The position numbers were made by a program, and so were the translations under genes. This document shows positions 1-9,431 of a DNA stretch of 64,000 bases, piece by piece (positions within the stretch are counted from its first letter, which is position 1; the number at the start of each line of letters is the position of its first letter). Under the pieces are notes generated by a model. It saw nothing but the letters and a program-made list of their open reading frames with translations. It was not told the DNA's origin and searched no databases. The DNA comes from Nitrosomonas halophila. GTDB taxonomy: Bacteria > Pseudomonadota > Gammaproteobacteria > Burkholderiales > Nitrosomonadaceae. The DNA is taken from positions 1 through 64,000 of the forward strand of contig NZ_FNOY01000002.1 in NCBI RefSeq assembly GCF_900107165.1. The letters run 5' to 3'.

Positions 1-459
1 TTGCTGCAAGCCATTCTGACAGATGTTAAAGCACAAGGAGATGTTTTACCCACAGAACAGGCCGAGCATTATACACAACGCTACCGGGCTTTATTGAAAC
101 AAGCGGAAAATGAATGTCCTGCGCCGGATGAAACAAAAAAACCAGGTCAACGAGGGCGGGTTAAACGAAGCAAGGCTCGAAACCTGCTCGAACGTCTTCA
201 ACTTTATGAACAGGATGTCTTGCGATTCATGACTAATCCCATCGTGCCTTTCACAAACAATCAAGGCGAAAATGATATCAGGATGATCAAAGTGCATCAG
301 AAAATATCGGGTTGCTTTCGTTCAAAAGAGGGCGCCGATATCTTCTGCCGGGTACGCAGTTATCTGTCTACTTGCAGAAAAAATAATGTTTCTGCTTCCG
401 AGGCGCTTTCCCTGCTCTTCGCTGGGAAACTGCCTGATTTTATGTTGCAGAATGACTGA
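1..459 (+). CDS. IS66 family transposase, C-terminal part (5' end outside window)
   Basis: The 152 residues visible are the end of an IS66-type DDE transposase, the enzyme that moves IS66 insertion sequences. The segment VPFTNNQGENDIRMIKVHQK carries the catalytic glutamate region of the family. It is followed by KISGCFRS, FCRVRSYLSTCRKN and the usual final motif ASEALSLLFAGKLPDF. The window starts inside the gene, so the N-terminal zinc-binding part and the left end of the element are not visible. No right inverted repeat of the element could be recognised after the stop. Whether the full gene is intact cannot be judged. Confidence 0.9.
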   Translation: MLQAILTDVKAQGDVLPTEQAEHYTQRYRALLKQAENECPAPDETKKPGQRGRVKRSKARNLLERLQLYEQDVLRFMTNPIVPFTNNQGENDIRMIKVHQKISGCFRSKEGADIFCRVRSYLSTCRKNNVSASEALSLLFAGKLPDFMLQND

Positions 460-559
460 GAGAAAGAATACGCTGAATAGTTACTTTTGAAGAAGCCGCT
501 TCCCAACGGCAGGTGTTCGCAAGGTGTAACTCACAAACAGCGCTGTTTATATCTCGAGA

Positions 560-800
560 AAGGCAGCAGTAGCTATATTCCTTGCTTTCGATAAGGTTGA
601 CCCGGACAGTGCCGGAGTACTTGGCCACTTGGGTGGAATTGCCATTCTCGTCGGCAAGCAGATAGGCGGCATAGTTGTAATCACCCTCTTCGGCGAGCAG
701 CTCCAGGTTGGTGGCAAACTTATCGTTGAGGGTGAGGCCTGCCTCCTGGCAGTAGATTTTCAGCTGGGCAAAGCTGAGATCCTGCCGTGGTGAACGGATG
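560..800 (-). pseudogene. Remnant of an AlbA/divergent-AAA ATP-binding protein (RecG-like annotation)
   Basis: Read on the minus strand, about 75 residues (SFAQLKIYCQEAGLTLNDKF, then ATNLELLAEEGDYNYAAYLL and AKYSGTVRVNLIE) match by memory the middle of the Schlafen/AlbA_2 putative DNA-binding ATPases often labelled ATP-dependent helicase RecG-like. The similarity stops on both sides. Downstream (460-560) the frame reads unrelated residues, and upstream (801-981) I recognise nothing. It is therefore a gene fragment, probably left by the IS66 insertion next to it. The open frame that continues into mnmE is fortuitous. Confidence 0.6.
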
Positions 801-981
801 CGAGTCAGCGAGTTACGGGTGCGGCGAACAACCCCTTGCTTTCTCGCCAGCGATAGACTGTGCCCTGATGATGCCCGGGTGCTGGGCAACTTGCTGACCA
901 TTGACTCAGGATCCGGTTGGCATGGCATTGGCGCCCAGTATGATGGATCAAAATCGTTTTCAATCACCAGCCGGGCTATCA
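801..981. other. Unassigned DNA between ATPase remnant and mnmE
   Basis: About 180 bp with open frames on both strands but no family I recognise. It lies between the ATPase remnant and the mnmE stop codon and may be more of the same degraded gene in another frame. Confidence 0.3.
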
Positions 982-2385
982 TTATTTTCCAATACAAAAA
1001 CTTGAGAAAATTTCTCCCAGTAGATCGTCGGCGGTAAATTCTCCTGTAATCGAGGACAATGCCTGTTGCGCCATTCGCAGTTCTTCGGCCAGCATTTCCA
1101 GCTGGCAAGCGTCATTCAGCCAGGTGGCCGCGCATTCGAGTGCTGCTTTTGCCTGCATCAATGCCCGGAGATGCCGCTGGCGCGCCATGAACACGCCGCC
1201 GCCTGCCAGATTGGCCTGCCAGCCTACGGTTTCGAGCAGCGTGGCCCGCAGCAGCTCGATGCCCTCCCCTTGCTTGGCCGATAGATAAACAGCCTTGCCC
1301 AGTGAATTCTGTTCCACGCGCGGGGCCTGATTTAACAGATCGATCTTGTTGTAAACCGTCAGAACGGGGAGTCTTGCGGGCAGGCCTGCCAGAACTGTTT
1401 GATCGGCACTGGTCAATCCGTGACGGCAATCGACCAACAGCAACACCATGTCTGCCTGCTCGATAGCGGCATGGGTCCGGGCGATTCCGTGTTGCTCCAC
1501 AATGTCGCTGGTTTCCCGCAACCCTGCGGTATCGATCAGATGTATCGGCACGCCAGCGAGCTGTATCGACTGCCGGATTGTATCGCGCGTTGTGCCAGGG
1601 ATTTCGGTCACAATGGCGACATCATCGCCAGCCAGCTGATTGAGCAAACTCGATTTGCCGACATTGGGTTGCCCCACCAGCACAACCTTGACGCCTTCCT
1701 GCAGCAAGCTGCCTTGGCGGGAAGCGAGCAGCACCTGCTCCAGCTGTTCCTGAATGATCTGCAGTTGTTCCATGGCGCGGGCGGACTGCAGAAAATCGAT
1801 TTCCTCCTCCGGAAAATCCAGCGTGGCTTCGACCAAGACACGCAAGTCGATCAATGACTGCACCATTTTTTGAATCGTTGCGGAAAACTCGCCTTTCAAG
1901 GAGCGCATGGCGCTGCGGGCAGCTTCCGCACTACTGGCCTCGATCAGATCGGCGACACTTTCGGCTTGCACCAGATCCAGCTTGTCGTTGAGAAAAGCGC
2001 GCAGGGTAAACTCGCCCGGCTCCGCCAGCCGTGCGCCCAGCTGCAGGCATCGATCCAACAGCAGGTTCATCACGGCAGTGCCGCCATGTCCTTGCAGTTC
2101 CAGGACATCCTCGCCGGTATAGGAATGTGGGGCAGGAAAGAACAGCGCTATTCCCCGATCGAGCACTTCGCCTTGCGCGTCAAGAAAATCGCTCAATTCA
2201 GCGCGCCGGGGTTCGGGCAACCGGCCGCTGATGGCGGTCGCTATTGAGCAAAGATTGGGGCCGGAAATCCGGACGATTCCGACGCCACCCTGACCGGGCG
2301 GTGTCGCGATCGCGGCGATAATATCATTGCCCCCGCTACGGACAGCCGACTGTGGCATTACTCCTTGATTGGAGGATATCGCCAT
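982..2385 (-). CDS. mnmE: tRNA uridine-5-carboxymethylaminomethyl(34) synthesis GTPase MnmE
   Basis: MnmE works with MnmG (present here at 13.6-15.5 kb) to modify the wobble uridine of several tRNAs. The 467-residue protein has full family length. An N-terminal tetrahydrofolate-binding domain opens with [20 protein letters not shown]. The inserted G domain carries the P-loop GQPNVGKSS (residues 238-246), GTTRDT (264-269) and DTAGLRET (285-292). The C-terminus is FCIGK, whose cysteine is the invariant family residue. In many proteobacteria mnmE follows yidC, as here (same strand, 183 bp downstream of yidC). Nothing is missing. Confidence 0.97.
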   Translation of the reverse strand: MAISSNQGVMPQSAVRSGGNDIIAAIATPPGQGGVGIVRISGPNLCSIATAISGRLPEPRRAELSDFLDAQGEVLDRGIALFFPAPHSYTGEDVLELQGHGGTAVMNLLLDRCLQLGARLAEPGEFTLRAFLNDKLDLVQAESVADLIEASSAEAARSAMRSLKGEFSATIQKMVQSLIDLRVLVEATLDFPEEEIDFLQSARAMEQLQIIQEQLEQVLLASRQGSLLQEGVKVVLVGQPNVGKSSLLNQLAGDDVAIVTEIPGTTRDTIRQSIQLAGVPIHLIDTAGLRETSDIVEQHGIARTHAAIEQADMVLLLVDCRHGLTSADQTVLAGLPARLPVLTVYNKIDLLNQAPRVEQNSLGKAVYLSAKQGEGIELLRATLLETVGWQANLAGGGVFMARQRHLRALMQAKAALECAATWLNDACQLEMLAEELRMAQQALSSITGEFTADDLLGEIFSSFCIGK

Positions 2386-2409
2386 TTGTTCTGCTTGTTT
2401 CAGTTACAC

Positions 2410-2425
2410 GGTGCGCACGCGCGCC
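2410..2425. repeat. Degenerate copy of GGTGCRCAAGYGCACC palindrome
   Basis: GGTGCGCACGCGCGCC followed by CTACC, between yidC and mnmE. It is a decayed member of the short palindrome family described at 9.07-9.2 kb. Confidence 0.45.
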
Positions 2426-2568
2426 CTACCGTACCAGAGATCTTCAGCAGGGTGCATGCACGTTATGCCTGCACGCTGGCTTGGCTTTGTAGCCTCTGGG
2501 GCGAGCCATGCCAGCGATGATCGTTGCGCCTGTAGCGTTACTGAAAATGGTTGCTGAGCTTTTCAGTC

Positions 2569-4431
2569 TTACCGGCGTTTTTTCCCTCTGGTTCTTTTCT
2601 CGCCAGCTTTGCTATCTGCCGGGGCTGAGTCACTCGCCTTGGCTTTAGCCGGAGCCGCAGCAGGCTCCGGCGCCTCATCCGGATCCGGGGCCTTGACCGG
2701 TTCCGAAGCCTTAGCCGGGGCTGCAGCTGCCGTTGTAGCGGCAGCCGGCGAACCATACATCCGGGTGATTTGCCATTGTTGTGCGATTGACAGGATATTG
2801 TTCACCAGTGAGTACAGCACCAGACCAGCCGGGAAGAAGAAGAAGAAAATACTGAACGCGAGCGGCATGATTTGCATCACTTTAGCCTGGATGGGGTCCG
2901 TTGGCGTGGGGTTCAGCTTGGTCTGCACAAACATGGAAATTCCCATGATCACGGGCAAGATGTAATAAGGATCAGGCGTCGACAGATCGGTGATCCACAA
3001 TGCAAAGGGCGCGTAACGCAACTCGACTGCGGCCAGCAGCGTCCAGAACAGTGCGATGAACACGGGGATTTGCACCAGAATCGGCAAACATCCCCCCATC
3101 GGATTGATTTTTTCTACCTTGTAGAAATCCATCATCGCCTGGTGCATGCGCTGGCGATCGCCTTTGTATTGTTCCTGGATGCGCTGCAGTTTCGGTGTCA
3201 CTAAACGCAGTTTCGCCATGGACCGATAGCCGGCAGCGGACAAGGGGAAGAACAGGAACTTGACCGTCATGGTAAGCAAAATAATCGCTACCCCCCAGTT
3301 GCCTACCCAGGAATAATAAAACGACAGCAGCCAGAACAAGGGCACGGCAATCACGGTCAGCCAGCCATAGTCAACTGTCAGTTCCAGTCCGGGCGCCAGT
3401 TCGGCCAGCTTGTCCTGCTCCTGGGGACCGGCATACAGTGGCACAGCGGTCCGAGCGACCTGGCCTGGCTCGATCGCACCTATCGGCGTGATGACGCCAG
3501 CCGTATACAATTCGTCACTTTGCCGTTTGGCAAAGAACTCGCGTGGCGTTTGTTGCGGCGGCAACCAGGCAGAAAGGAAATAATGTTCCAGCATGGCGAT
3601 CCAGCCATTGTCGGCATTGGCAGGATAATCAGCCTTGTTTTTATCCAGATCGGAGAAATGTATTTTCTGGAACTTCTCTTCTTCCGTGTAGATCGCCGCC
3701 CCCAGATAGGTCGGGATCATCATGGTCGTTCCAGATGGCGGGTTGCTATCCCGCAGCATTTGGTAATAGGCAAAAGGACGCACCGTGGATGCGCCCAGGT
3801 TCTCGACCTCGAAACCCACATCGATCACATAGCTATTGCGGCGGAAGGTGTAGGTTTTGACCACTTGCACACCTTCCAGATCGGGAGCAAACAACCGGAT
3901 GACAATTTCATCATCGCCGGCGGTCATTTCATAATTGCGCCGCTCCGATTCCGGCCGGTAAACCGTCTTGTGATTCGGCATCCCCTCCCCGATCAAGCCT
4001 GACTGGGCGACATAGATGCGCGAAGCCTGGCTTTGCAGCAGCGCGTAGGGAATATCCTTGCTTTCTGTGGAAGGATGATGAAGCAGCTCCAGTCGCCGCA
4101 AATCACCGCCAACCGTATCGATTTCCGCGATGACCATGTCAGTCACCACGCGAATTTGCTCACCCGTGGCCAACAAGCGCGGTGTCACGGATTCAGTCGG
4201 GCTACCGGCGACAGGTATCTGGCTGGTATCCGATTCCGCCTGGGATGTGACCAACGTGTCCCCAGGGACCGGTGGCGCATCCTGACTAGGCTGGACACCG
4301 CCAGTCACTGCGCCGTTTTGCTGAGCAACGGCCTGTGTATCGAGACGCTCCTGCTCTTTTATCCATGCGTCCCACAAAAACAGCAGCGATGTTGAGAAAA
4401 TGATGAGTAATACGATTCTTTTGGTATCCAT
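2569..4431 (-). CDS. yidC: Membrane protein insertase YidC
   Basis: Inner-membrane insertase that helps fold and insert membrane proteins with or without SecYEG. The 620-residue protein begins with one transmembrane helix (IVLLIIFSTSLLFLWDAWI). A large periplasmic beta-domain follows, then the conserved core helices from about residue 355 (WLTVIAVPLFWLLSFYYSWV, GVAIILLTMTVKFLFFPLS, PMGGCLPILVQIPVFIALFW). After the last helix a tail of about 60 residues rich in Ala, Pro and Lys ends in RGKKRR. That tail is longer than in E. coli YidC (548 residues); basic C-terminal tails can contact ribosomes. It lies in the rpmH-rnpA-yidD-yidC order. Confidence 0.97.
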   Translation of the reverse strand: MDTKRIVLLIIFSTSLLFLWDAWIKEQERLDTQAVAQQNGAVTGGVQPSQDAPPVPGDTLVTSQAESDTSQIPVAGSPTESVTPRLLATGEQIRVVTDMVIAEIDTVGGDLRRLELLHHPSTESKDIPYALLQSQASRIYVAQSGLIGEGMPNHKTVYRPESERRNYEMTAGDDEIVIRLFAPDLEGVQVVKTYTFRRNSYVIDVGFEVENLGASTVRPFAYYQMLRDSNPPSGTTMMIPTYLGAAIYTEEEKFQKIHFSDLDKNKADYPANADNGWIAMLEHYFLSAWLPPQQTPREFFAKRQSDELYTAGVITPIGAIEPGQVARTAVPLYAGPQEQDKLAELAPGLELTVDYGWLTVIAVPLFWLLSFYYSWVGNWGVAIILLTMTVKFLFFPLSAAGYRSMAKLRLVTPKLQRIQEQYKGDRQRMHQAMMDFYKVEKINPMGGCLPILVQIPVFIALFWTLLAAVELRYAPFALWITDLSTPDPYYILPVIMGISMFVQTKLNPTPTDPIQAKVMQIMPLAFSIFFFFFPAGLVLYSLVNNILSIAQQWQITRMYGSPAAATTAAAAPAKASEPVKAPDPDEAPEPAAAPAKAKASDSAPADSKAGEKRTRGKKRR

Positions 4432-4507
4432 TTTGATCTGGCGATTAGGAGTACGACAAACTTGACGCTATACGCGCGACGAATAAAAAACTGGCAATTT
4501 TTCCGAA

Positions 4508-4723
4508 TCAGGGAACGGGATCATACCCCCCCTGATTCCAGGGGTGGCAACGCAGTACGCGCCTGACACTCATCCACAATCCCCTGACCAAGCCGTATTT
4601 TCCCAAGGCTTCCTGAGCATAATTCGAGCATGTCGGATAAAACCGGCAGGAAGGCGGCGTCAACGGACTGACACAATACTGATAGAGCTTGATGAGACCA
4701 ATTACGAACCGCTTCATGATCAT
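4508..4723 (-). CDS. yidD: Membrane protein insertion efficiency factor YidD
   Basis: Small peripheral membrane protein (71 residues) that assists insertion through YidC. The family core [18 protein letters not shown] and [14 protein letters not shown], with its three cysteines, is complete. Its start codon overlaps the rnpA stop by 4 bp, so translation is probably coupled to rnpA. Confidence 0.95.
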   Translation of the reverse strand: MIMKRFVIGLIKLYQYCVSPLTPPSCRFYPTCSNYAQEALGKYGLVRGLWMSVRRVLRCHPWNQGGYDPVP

Positions 4724-5073
4724 TTGACTTTAAGCAGAAGCATCGATGCTTCCTGATAGATGCGTCCAGAATCAGTTGATGAAAAAGGATGCCGCAGCTG
4801 AAAAATACAGTCCAGGCCTGCAATTGCTTGCTGGTTTCGACGAAAGGCCTCTCTGAGTATACGCTTGACCCGATTGCGTTTGACGGCCCCACGCTCGACT
4901 CTTTTGGCGACAATCAAACCTATCCGGCCATAATCGCTATCGGTGGGTTTCACATAGAGCCTCAGAAACGTTCCATTGAATATGGTCCGGCTTCTCAGCA
5001 CCGCCCGAAATTCGATAGCCTTGCGCAGTCTTTGCTGCTTGGGCAGCGAGTAAGCGTGTGGTTGAGTGAACAA
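4720..5073 (-). CDS. rnpA: Ribonuclease P protein component
   Basis: Protein subunit of RNase P, which trims the 5' leader of tRNA precursors together with the RNA encoded by rnpB at 37.8-38.1 kb. The 117-residue protein holds the RNR motif [14 protein letters not shown] at residues 65-78, plus the basic N-terminal part [16 protein letters not shown]. It lies 44 bp downstream of rpmH and overlaps yidD by 4 bp. Confidence 0.95.
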   Translation of the reverse strand: MFTQPHAYSLPKQQRLRKAIEFRAVLRSRTIFNGTFLRLYVKPTDSDYGRIGLIVAKRVERGAVKRNRVKRILREAFRRNQQAIAGLDCIFQLRHPFSSTDSGRIYQEASMLLLKVK

Positions 5074-5117
5074 TAAATTGCTTAGGCGACGAAACCTATT
5101 TTCTAAGTCAACTGAAC

Positions 5118-5252
5118 CTAAACACTAAGCTTGACTCGTCCTTTTGCGCGACGCGCCCGAATGATCGCTCTTCCGCCCCGCGTGCGCATACGAACACGAA
5201 AGCCATGAGTACGTTTTCTGCGGGTTACTGATGGTTGATAAGTACGTTTCAT
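5118..5252 (-). CDS. rpmH: 50S ribosomal protein L34
   Basis: A 44-residue ribosomal protein reading [20 protein letters not shown] and ending GRVKLSV, the complete and highly conserved L34 sequence. It is the first gene of the rpmH-rnpA-yidD-yidC run. In many bacteria dnaA is divergent from rpmH; here the next gene is a DUF2905 protein, so the replication origin region has been rearranged relative to that order. Confidence 0.97.
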   Translation of the reverse strand: MKRTYQPSVTRRKRTHGFRVRMRTRGGRAIIRARRAKGRVKLSV

Positions 5253-5329
5253 TTTAGAAAATAATTATGATTGAAAAACTGATACAAACCTGTGTTGATA
5301 AAGACTGCCAATTTCATCTATAACTCGAT

Positions 5330-5357
5330 ATTATAGCCTAACGGGATGCGCGCTACA
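5330..5357 (-). promoter_or_regulatory. Candidate rpmH promoter
   Basis: On the minus strand a perfect TATAAT (positions 5330-5335) lies about 80 bp before the rpmH start. A -35 box at the right spacing is weak (TGTAGC-like), so only the -10 element is convincing. Confidence 0.4.
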
Positions 5358-5421
5358 TGGGTTTTTGATGGTAGTAAATATGAAACCCGGGATCATTTCC
5401 CGTTAAATTTTATCCTGCAAT

Positions 5422-5437
5422 GGTGCGCAAGCGCACC
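5422..5437. repeat. GGTGCRCAAGYGCACC palindrome
   Basis: GGTGCGCAAGCGCACC, an exact inverted repeat around a central AA, followed by CTACC. Same family as the copies at 9070, 9121, 9185, 15804 and 38256. Confidence 0.7.
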
Positions 5438-5752
5438 CTACCGCATCAGTCCACGCGGTTCGCAACAAAAAAGTATCCGCGTGCAGGGTACGGCCTGCAC
5501 GCCCTCAAACTGACGAGCATTGACGCCGGCACTGTCACCAGCGCGGGGTGATGGCTCATCGCTGCACAAGAGCGAGACCATAACGCATTTCATGCCAGGA
5601 CATACGTGAAAGAAATGGCGAGACGATCCATAATGTGGGCGCTGCCATCAAACCTGAATACAGGCTTGCAAGCCGCCCGCTCGATACATCATGTCCTGGC
5701 GTGCATCGATCCCCAAAAATGTGAAAGTATCATATAAGGCTTATTCAACAAT

Positions 5753-5968
5753 ATGGAACAGATGGCAAAATGGATAATGATAGCGGGTGCCGCATTGCTC
5801 ATCATCGGGGCAGTTCTGCATCTTGCGCCCTGGTTACTGAATTGGTTCGGAAAATTGCCGGGTGATATTCGGATAGAAACGCAGCGGGGCAAAGTGTTCA
5901 TCCCGATCACTTCTATGCTGATCGTGAGCATCGTTTTAAGTATCATTATCAATTTATTCAGAAAATAG
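5753..5968 (+). CDS. DUF2905 family small membrane protein
   Basis: A 71-residue protein with two hydrophobic helices (IMIAGAALLIIGAVLHLAPW and PITSMLIVSIVLSIIINLF) separated by WFGKLPGDIRIETQRGKVFI, the hallmark of DUF2905. Its function is not known. The alternative start three codons downstream (MAKW) is equally compatible. It stands alone upstream of proC. Confidence 0.85.
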   Translation: MEQMAKWIMIAGAALLIIGAVLHLAPWLLNWFGKLPGDIRIETQRGKVFIPITSMLIVSIVLSIIINLFRK

Positions 5969-6106
5969 TCGTAAACGGATGCCTGTGCATGTCGCCCTGC
6001 AATTTTCAGCAGCATGCATGCAGGCCGGGACAATTCATCGTCAGTTTCAAGGTGCGCAAGCGCAGACGCATCCTTCACAAAGCCAAACAAGTCGCGGAAA
6101 TCACTT

Positions 6107-6925
6107 ATGAATATAACTTTTATTGGCGGGGGAAACATGGCCTCCGCCATCATTGGCGGCCTGATACAGAACGGCAGCCAGCCTGCGAGCATATGCGTCG
6201 TCGAGATCGATGCCCACGCCCGCGAGCGCCTGATCCGGCAATTCGGCATTACTGTCACCGAGGTGCTGGCCGACGGCATTGATGCGAGCGATATCATCGT
6301 CTTTGCCATCAAACCGCAGCAACTGCAGGCCCTGGCCGTCCAAGCCAGACAACTGCTTCAAAATAAACTTGTCATCTCGATTGCAGCGGGCATCCGCACG
6401 CATCACCTGAGCCAGTGGCTGGACAACCATGCGCGCATAATCCGGGCCATGCCCAATACCCCCGCGCTGATCGGCAAGGGCATGACCGGCCTCTATGCCC
6501 AGCCCACGGTGGATAACCTACAAAAGGAACAGGCCGCGAAAATCCTGGGCGCAGTCGGCACTGTCCTATGGGTCGATGAAGAAATCTTGCTGGATGCCGT
6601 CACTGCGATATCGGGCAGCGGCCCTGCGTATGTATTCTATTTTCTGGAAGCCATGCAGGAAGCGGGGGTCGAATTGGGATTGACTGCCGATATCGCCAGA
6701 CAACTCACCCTCCAGACTTTTCTCGGCGCAACCGATTTGGCCGCCCAAAGTGACGAGGCGTTCAACACGCTTCGCTCGCGCGTCACCTCAAAAGGCGGCA
6801 CAACCGAGCAAGCCCTGCTCAGTCTGGAGCAGTCAGCTGTCAAGCAGGCATTCAAACGCGCCATTCGAGCTTCCTACGACCGGTCACTCGAAATGGGAGA
6901 GATTTTGGGACGGACGGAATCCTGA
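6107..6925 (+). CDS. proC: Pyrroline-5-carboxylate reductase
   Basis: Last enzyme of proline synthesis: reduces 1-pyrroline-5-carboxylate with NAD(P)H, in the cytoplasm. I choose the ATG at 6107 because the Rossmann motif ITFIGGGNMASAIIGGL then begins at residue 3, as is usual; the frame is open 93 bases further upstream. The protein has 272 residues, the normal length. AMPNTPALIGKGMTGL and the C-terminal catalytic region AVTAISGSGPAYVFYFLEAM, then SRVTSKGGTTEQAL, are intact. Confidence 0.95.
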   Translation: MNITFIGGGNMASAIIGGLIQNGSQPASICVVEIDAHARERLIRQFGITVTEVLADGIDASDIIVFAIKPQQLQALAVQARQLLQNKLVISIAAGIRTHHLSQWLDNHARIIRAMPNTPALIGKGMTGLYAQPTVDNLQKEQAAKILGAVGTVLWVDEEILLDAVTAISGSGPAYVFYFLEAMQEAGVELGLTADIARQLTLQTFLGATDLAAQSDEAFNTLRSRVTSKGGTTEQALLSLEQSAVKQAFKRAIRASYDRSLEMGEILGRTES

Positions 6926-7051
6926 GCGATTCCAGCCGATTGATACATAATGATGTGCGCTCCAGCCTCGCAAGACTTGCCCGACGCAACCGCTGCCGGC
7001 AGGTCTTTCCAAACCGAAGCCGGAACGCGCATTTAATTTTCCGGAAAAACT

Positions 7052-7615
7052 ATGCTTAGCCAAATATCGATATTTCTGTTGGACACTCTACTCGGTTTAT
7101 TTTCCCTGGCACTGCTGTTGAGATTCTATGTGCAATGGTTTCGTGTACCGTATTATCATCCGGTTGCCAGATTCCTGGTCGCGGTCACCGACTTCATCGT
7201 CCGCCCGTCGCGCCGGCTGATTCCCAGCTGGCGGGGACTGGATCTTTCCACATTCGTACTGGCATGGCTGACGCAGTTCATCATGCTGCTGGGCGCCAGC
7301 TACTTGCAGGATTACGGCAACGGAAGCAGCATCATCGGTTTCGCACTGGTTGCCCTGATCGAACTCTTCAGGCTGACACTTTATATTCTGGTGATCATGA
7401 TCATCGCCCAGGCGATTTTGTCCTGGATCAATCCACACAGCCCGCTGGCCCCGGTATTGGAAAGCTTCACCCAGCCGATCCTGGGAATCTTTCGCCGCTA
7501 TATTCCGCCGATTGCCAATATCGATCTTTCGCCACTGTTCGCCATCATTCTGTTGCAAATATTATTGATGGTCGTAGCCAACATGCAACGCACCGTAGCC
7601 CTTGCATTTCAATGA
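7052..7615 (+). CDS. yggT: YggT family membrane protein
   Basis: A 187-residue integral membrane protein made of two repeats of the YGGT domain, each with two helices. The first repeat contains LLLRFYVQWFRVPYYHPVAR, the second QAILSWINPHSPLAPVLESF and PILGIFRRYIPPI. The family is linked to osmotic or ion homeostasis and to division-site proteins, but its precise role is unsettled. The order proC-yggT-DUF167 is common in proteobacteria. It overlaps the next gene by 4 bp. Confidence 0.93.
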   Translation: MLSQISIFLLDTLLGLFSLALLLRFYVQWFRVPYYHPVARFLVAVTDFIVRPSRRLIPSWRGLDLSTFVLAWLTQFIMLLGASYLQDYGNGSSIIGFALVALIELFRLTLYILVIMIIAQAILSWINPHSPLAPVLESFTQPILGIFRRYIPPIANIDLSPLFAIILLQILLMVVANMQRTVALAFQ

Positions 7616-7911
7616 ACTGGTATTGCCTCGACAGCAACAGCCATCTGGTCCTCAAGCTTCACGTGCAACCCGGCGCACGCCGCACAGAAGCGGTCGGCCT
7701 GCATGGCGGTGAGCTCAAAATCAAACTGGACTCACCGCCAGTCGACGGCAAGGCCAATGACCAACTGTTGAAATTCCTGGCCAAGCGTTTTGCCGTCCCC
7801 CTGAAACAAGTCGTACTGAAACGCGGCGCACAATCCCGGCACAAAATAGTCGAAATACACCATACCGCTTGCGCGCCGGAAATACTGCTCACAGACCTCA
7901 GGGCTCATTAA
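7612..7911 (+). CDS. DUF167 (YggU) family protein
   Basis: A 99-residue cytoplasmic protein with the DUF167 core LVLKLHVQPGARRTEAVGLH and SPPVDGKANDQLLKFLAKRF, then VLKRGAQSRHKIVEI. The start at 7612 (ATGA overlap with the yggT stop) gives the usual length; the same frame is open further upstream inside yggT but that part is out-of-frame yggT sequence. Biochemical function is unknown. Confidence 0.92.
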   Translation: MNWYCLDSNSHLVLKLHVQPGARRTEAVGLHGGELKIKLDSPPVDGKANDQLLKFLAKRFAVPLKQVVLKRGAQSRHKIVEIHHTACAPEILLTDLRAH

Positions 7912-8285
7912 TACCGGTTCATGGAAGCAGTATCCTGAATGCCTCGGTTGGAATAAGGTGCAAAGTGCGGCTGTTTTTTTGGGGCCGCACGCCCAACTAC
8001 CGGCCTGAGTGAAGCTCCCAGAGGCTGCTTGGGAATTTCCGTTTGGTGCCTATCTTTTAAACGTCATATCCACAGCGGCGGCGCATTTCGCCGAAAGGCG
8101 TCTGGATAGCCGCGCAAGCAGTACGTATTGACACGCATCATGCTGCTGCATGATCAATCATCCAATGTTTCCATGCAGCTTCTTAATAAAGCTTATATTT
8201 TCTGAACAAGTGCTTTGCTATGGCAGTCAAACAGTTTGATTTTGAGCTTCATGTAAAATGGTCAAACTCTCCTTAAAGCACTGTT
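7912..8285. other. Intergenic region with one copy of a 44-bp repeat
   Basis: About 370 bp without a gene. Positions 8136-8178 (CATCATGCTGCTGCATGATC and onward to TTTCCATGCAG) recur with a few changes at 9432-9477. Nothing else is recognisable. Confidence 0.5.
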
Positions 8286-8969
8286 ATGTTTTACTTGATA
8301 TTAATTGTCTTGCTTCTGGGCCTGATCGCGGGGCCATCCTACTGGGTTAAACGCACCATGGCCAAGTACAGCCATCCCGATGACCGCTATCCTTATACCG
8401 GTGCGGAATTGGCACGCAGCCTGCTTGATGAGGCGGCATTACAAGCTGTCAGAGTTGAAGTGACCGAGCTGGGCGATCACTATGATCCGATCGAGAAAGC
8501 CGTTCGCCTCACTCCGGATAAGTACCACGGCCGGTCATTGACTGCAATCACAGTGGCTGCGCATGAAGTGGGACATGCGATCCAGGATCGTGATGGCTAT
8601 CCGCCGCTTGCCCTGCGTACCCGGCTTGTTCAATGGGCCGCGCCCGCTGAAAAACTGGGTGCTTCCATACTCATGCTCGCTCCGGTCATTTTAATGGCGA
8701 CTCGTGCACCGGTTGCCAGTCTGCTCTTCATGGCCGGGGGGCTCTTGACACTGGGAACCTCCACGCTCGCGCATCTGCTCACCTTGCCAATGGAGCTCAA
8801 TGCAAGCTTCGCCCGTGCCTTGCCGCTGCTGGAACAAAAACGTTATCTGATCAGAGGGGACATGCCACACGCACGGCGCTTGCTCACCGCCGCCGCCTGG
8901 ACCTATGTCTCCGCTTCGCTGATGACGCTGCTCAATGTCGCGCGGTGGCTAACGATCCTGCGCCGGTAA
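8286..8969 (+). CDS. Neutral zinc metallopeptidase (Zn_peptidase_2 family), membrane-bound
   Basis: A 227-residue membrane protein of the family once called YugP. An N-terminal helix (LILIVLLLGLIAGPSYWV) precedes a domain with the zinc-binding motif HEVGH at residues 93-97. The segment HYDPIEKAVRLTPDKYHGRS just before it is typical of the family. Two hydrophobic stretches follow (ASILMLAPVILMA, VASLLFMAGGLLTLGTS). The substrate is unknown. It is a single gene, not in an operon. Confidence 0.9.
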   Translation: MFYLILIVLLLGLIAGPSYWVKRTMAKYSHPDDRYPYTGAELARSLLDEAALQAVRVEVTELGDHYDPIEKAVRLTPDKYHGRSLTAITVAAHEVGHAIQDRDGYPPLALRTRLVQWAAPAEKLGASILMLAPVILMATRAPVASLLFMAGGLLTLGTSTLAHLLTLPMELNASFARALPLLEQKRYLIRGDMPHARRLLTAAAWTYVSASLMTLLNVARWLTILRR

Positions 8970-9069
8970 TATTGCTTTATGCCCATGAGCCATTTTCAGT
9001 AACCCTTCGCTCGTAGCGGTAATCTCTGTTATGACCAGCGCCAACAGGCGCGAAACCATCCGGCTGATC

Positions 9070-9200
9070 GGTGCGCAAGCGCACCCTTGGGGAGAGCCGG
9101 CAACGATCCCATCAGCGTAGGGTGCACTTGTGCACCGGTTTTTGCTATGCAATGCGACTTCTAGAGGTGGTCAGAGTGTTTGACGGTGCACAAGTGCACC
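9070..9200. repeat. Cluster of three GGTGCRCAAGYGCACC palindromes
   Basis: GGTGCGCAAGCGCACC at 9070-9085, GGTGCACTTGTGCACC at 9121-9136 and GGTGCACAAGTGCACC at 9185-9200. The second and third, with flanking TAGG/CCTA bases, are inverted relative to each other, so a larger hairpin is possible. Other copies in the window: 5422, 15804, 38256, and decayed ones at 2410, 6051 and 52208. Confidence 0.75.
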
Positions 9201-9384
9201 CTACAAACTTCGCCAACCATTCTTGCCGTCTTGCAAGGTGCCTCGCAGCCAAACGATCCAGCCGACGTTGAATTACGGTGGCCGGGAAAAAATCTGGCTT
9301 CATGATTTTCAGTTTCGTGAGTGGATGAGCCTTTGCGCGGCTATCCAGCCCAATGTTTACCTGGTCTTGATGCTGCGCGCCTTG

Positions 9385-9431
9385 CTAGGAGTCTATCCGA
9401 GAATAGACTGATCTACTGCGGACGAGCCTGG
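9385..9431 (+). mobile_element. Left-end fragment of element family A
   Basis: CTAG followed by GAGTCTATCCGAGAATAGAC and TGATCTACTGCGGACGAG, matching the left 46 bp of the complete copies at 52008 and 58021. The right end is absent. Confidence 0.7.

Larger units (their letters stand above)
5253..5752. other. Intergenic region between rpmH and DUF2905 gene
   Basis: About 500 bp without a gene. It holds the rpmH leader and promoter and one perfect palindrome of the GGTGCGCAAGCGCACC family at 5422-5437 followed by CTACCGC. Beyond that I see no coding or RNA signal. Confidence 0.6.

Noticed and set aside
440-1108. A 222-codon minus-strand open frame overlapping the mnmE end
   Set aside because: Only about 75 codons resemble a known family; the remainder overlaps mnmE in another frame and is not protein-like. 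I report the fragment as a pseudogene instead.
5253-5752. dnaA or the replication origin next to rpmH
   Set aside because: No dnaA frame and no cluster of TTATCCACA boxes is visible here.
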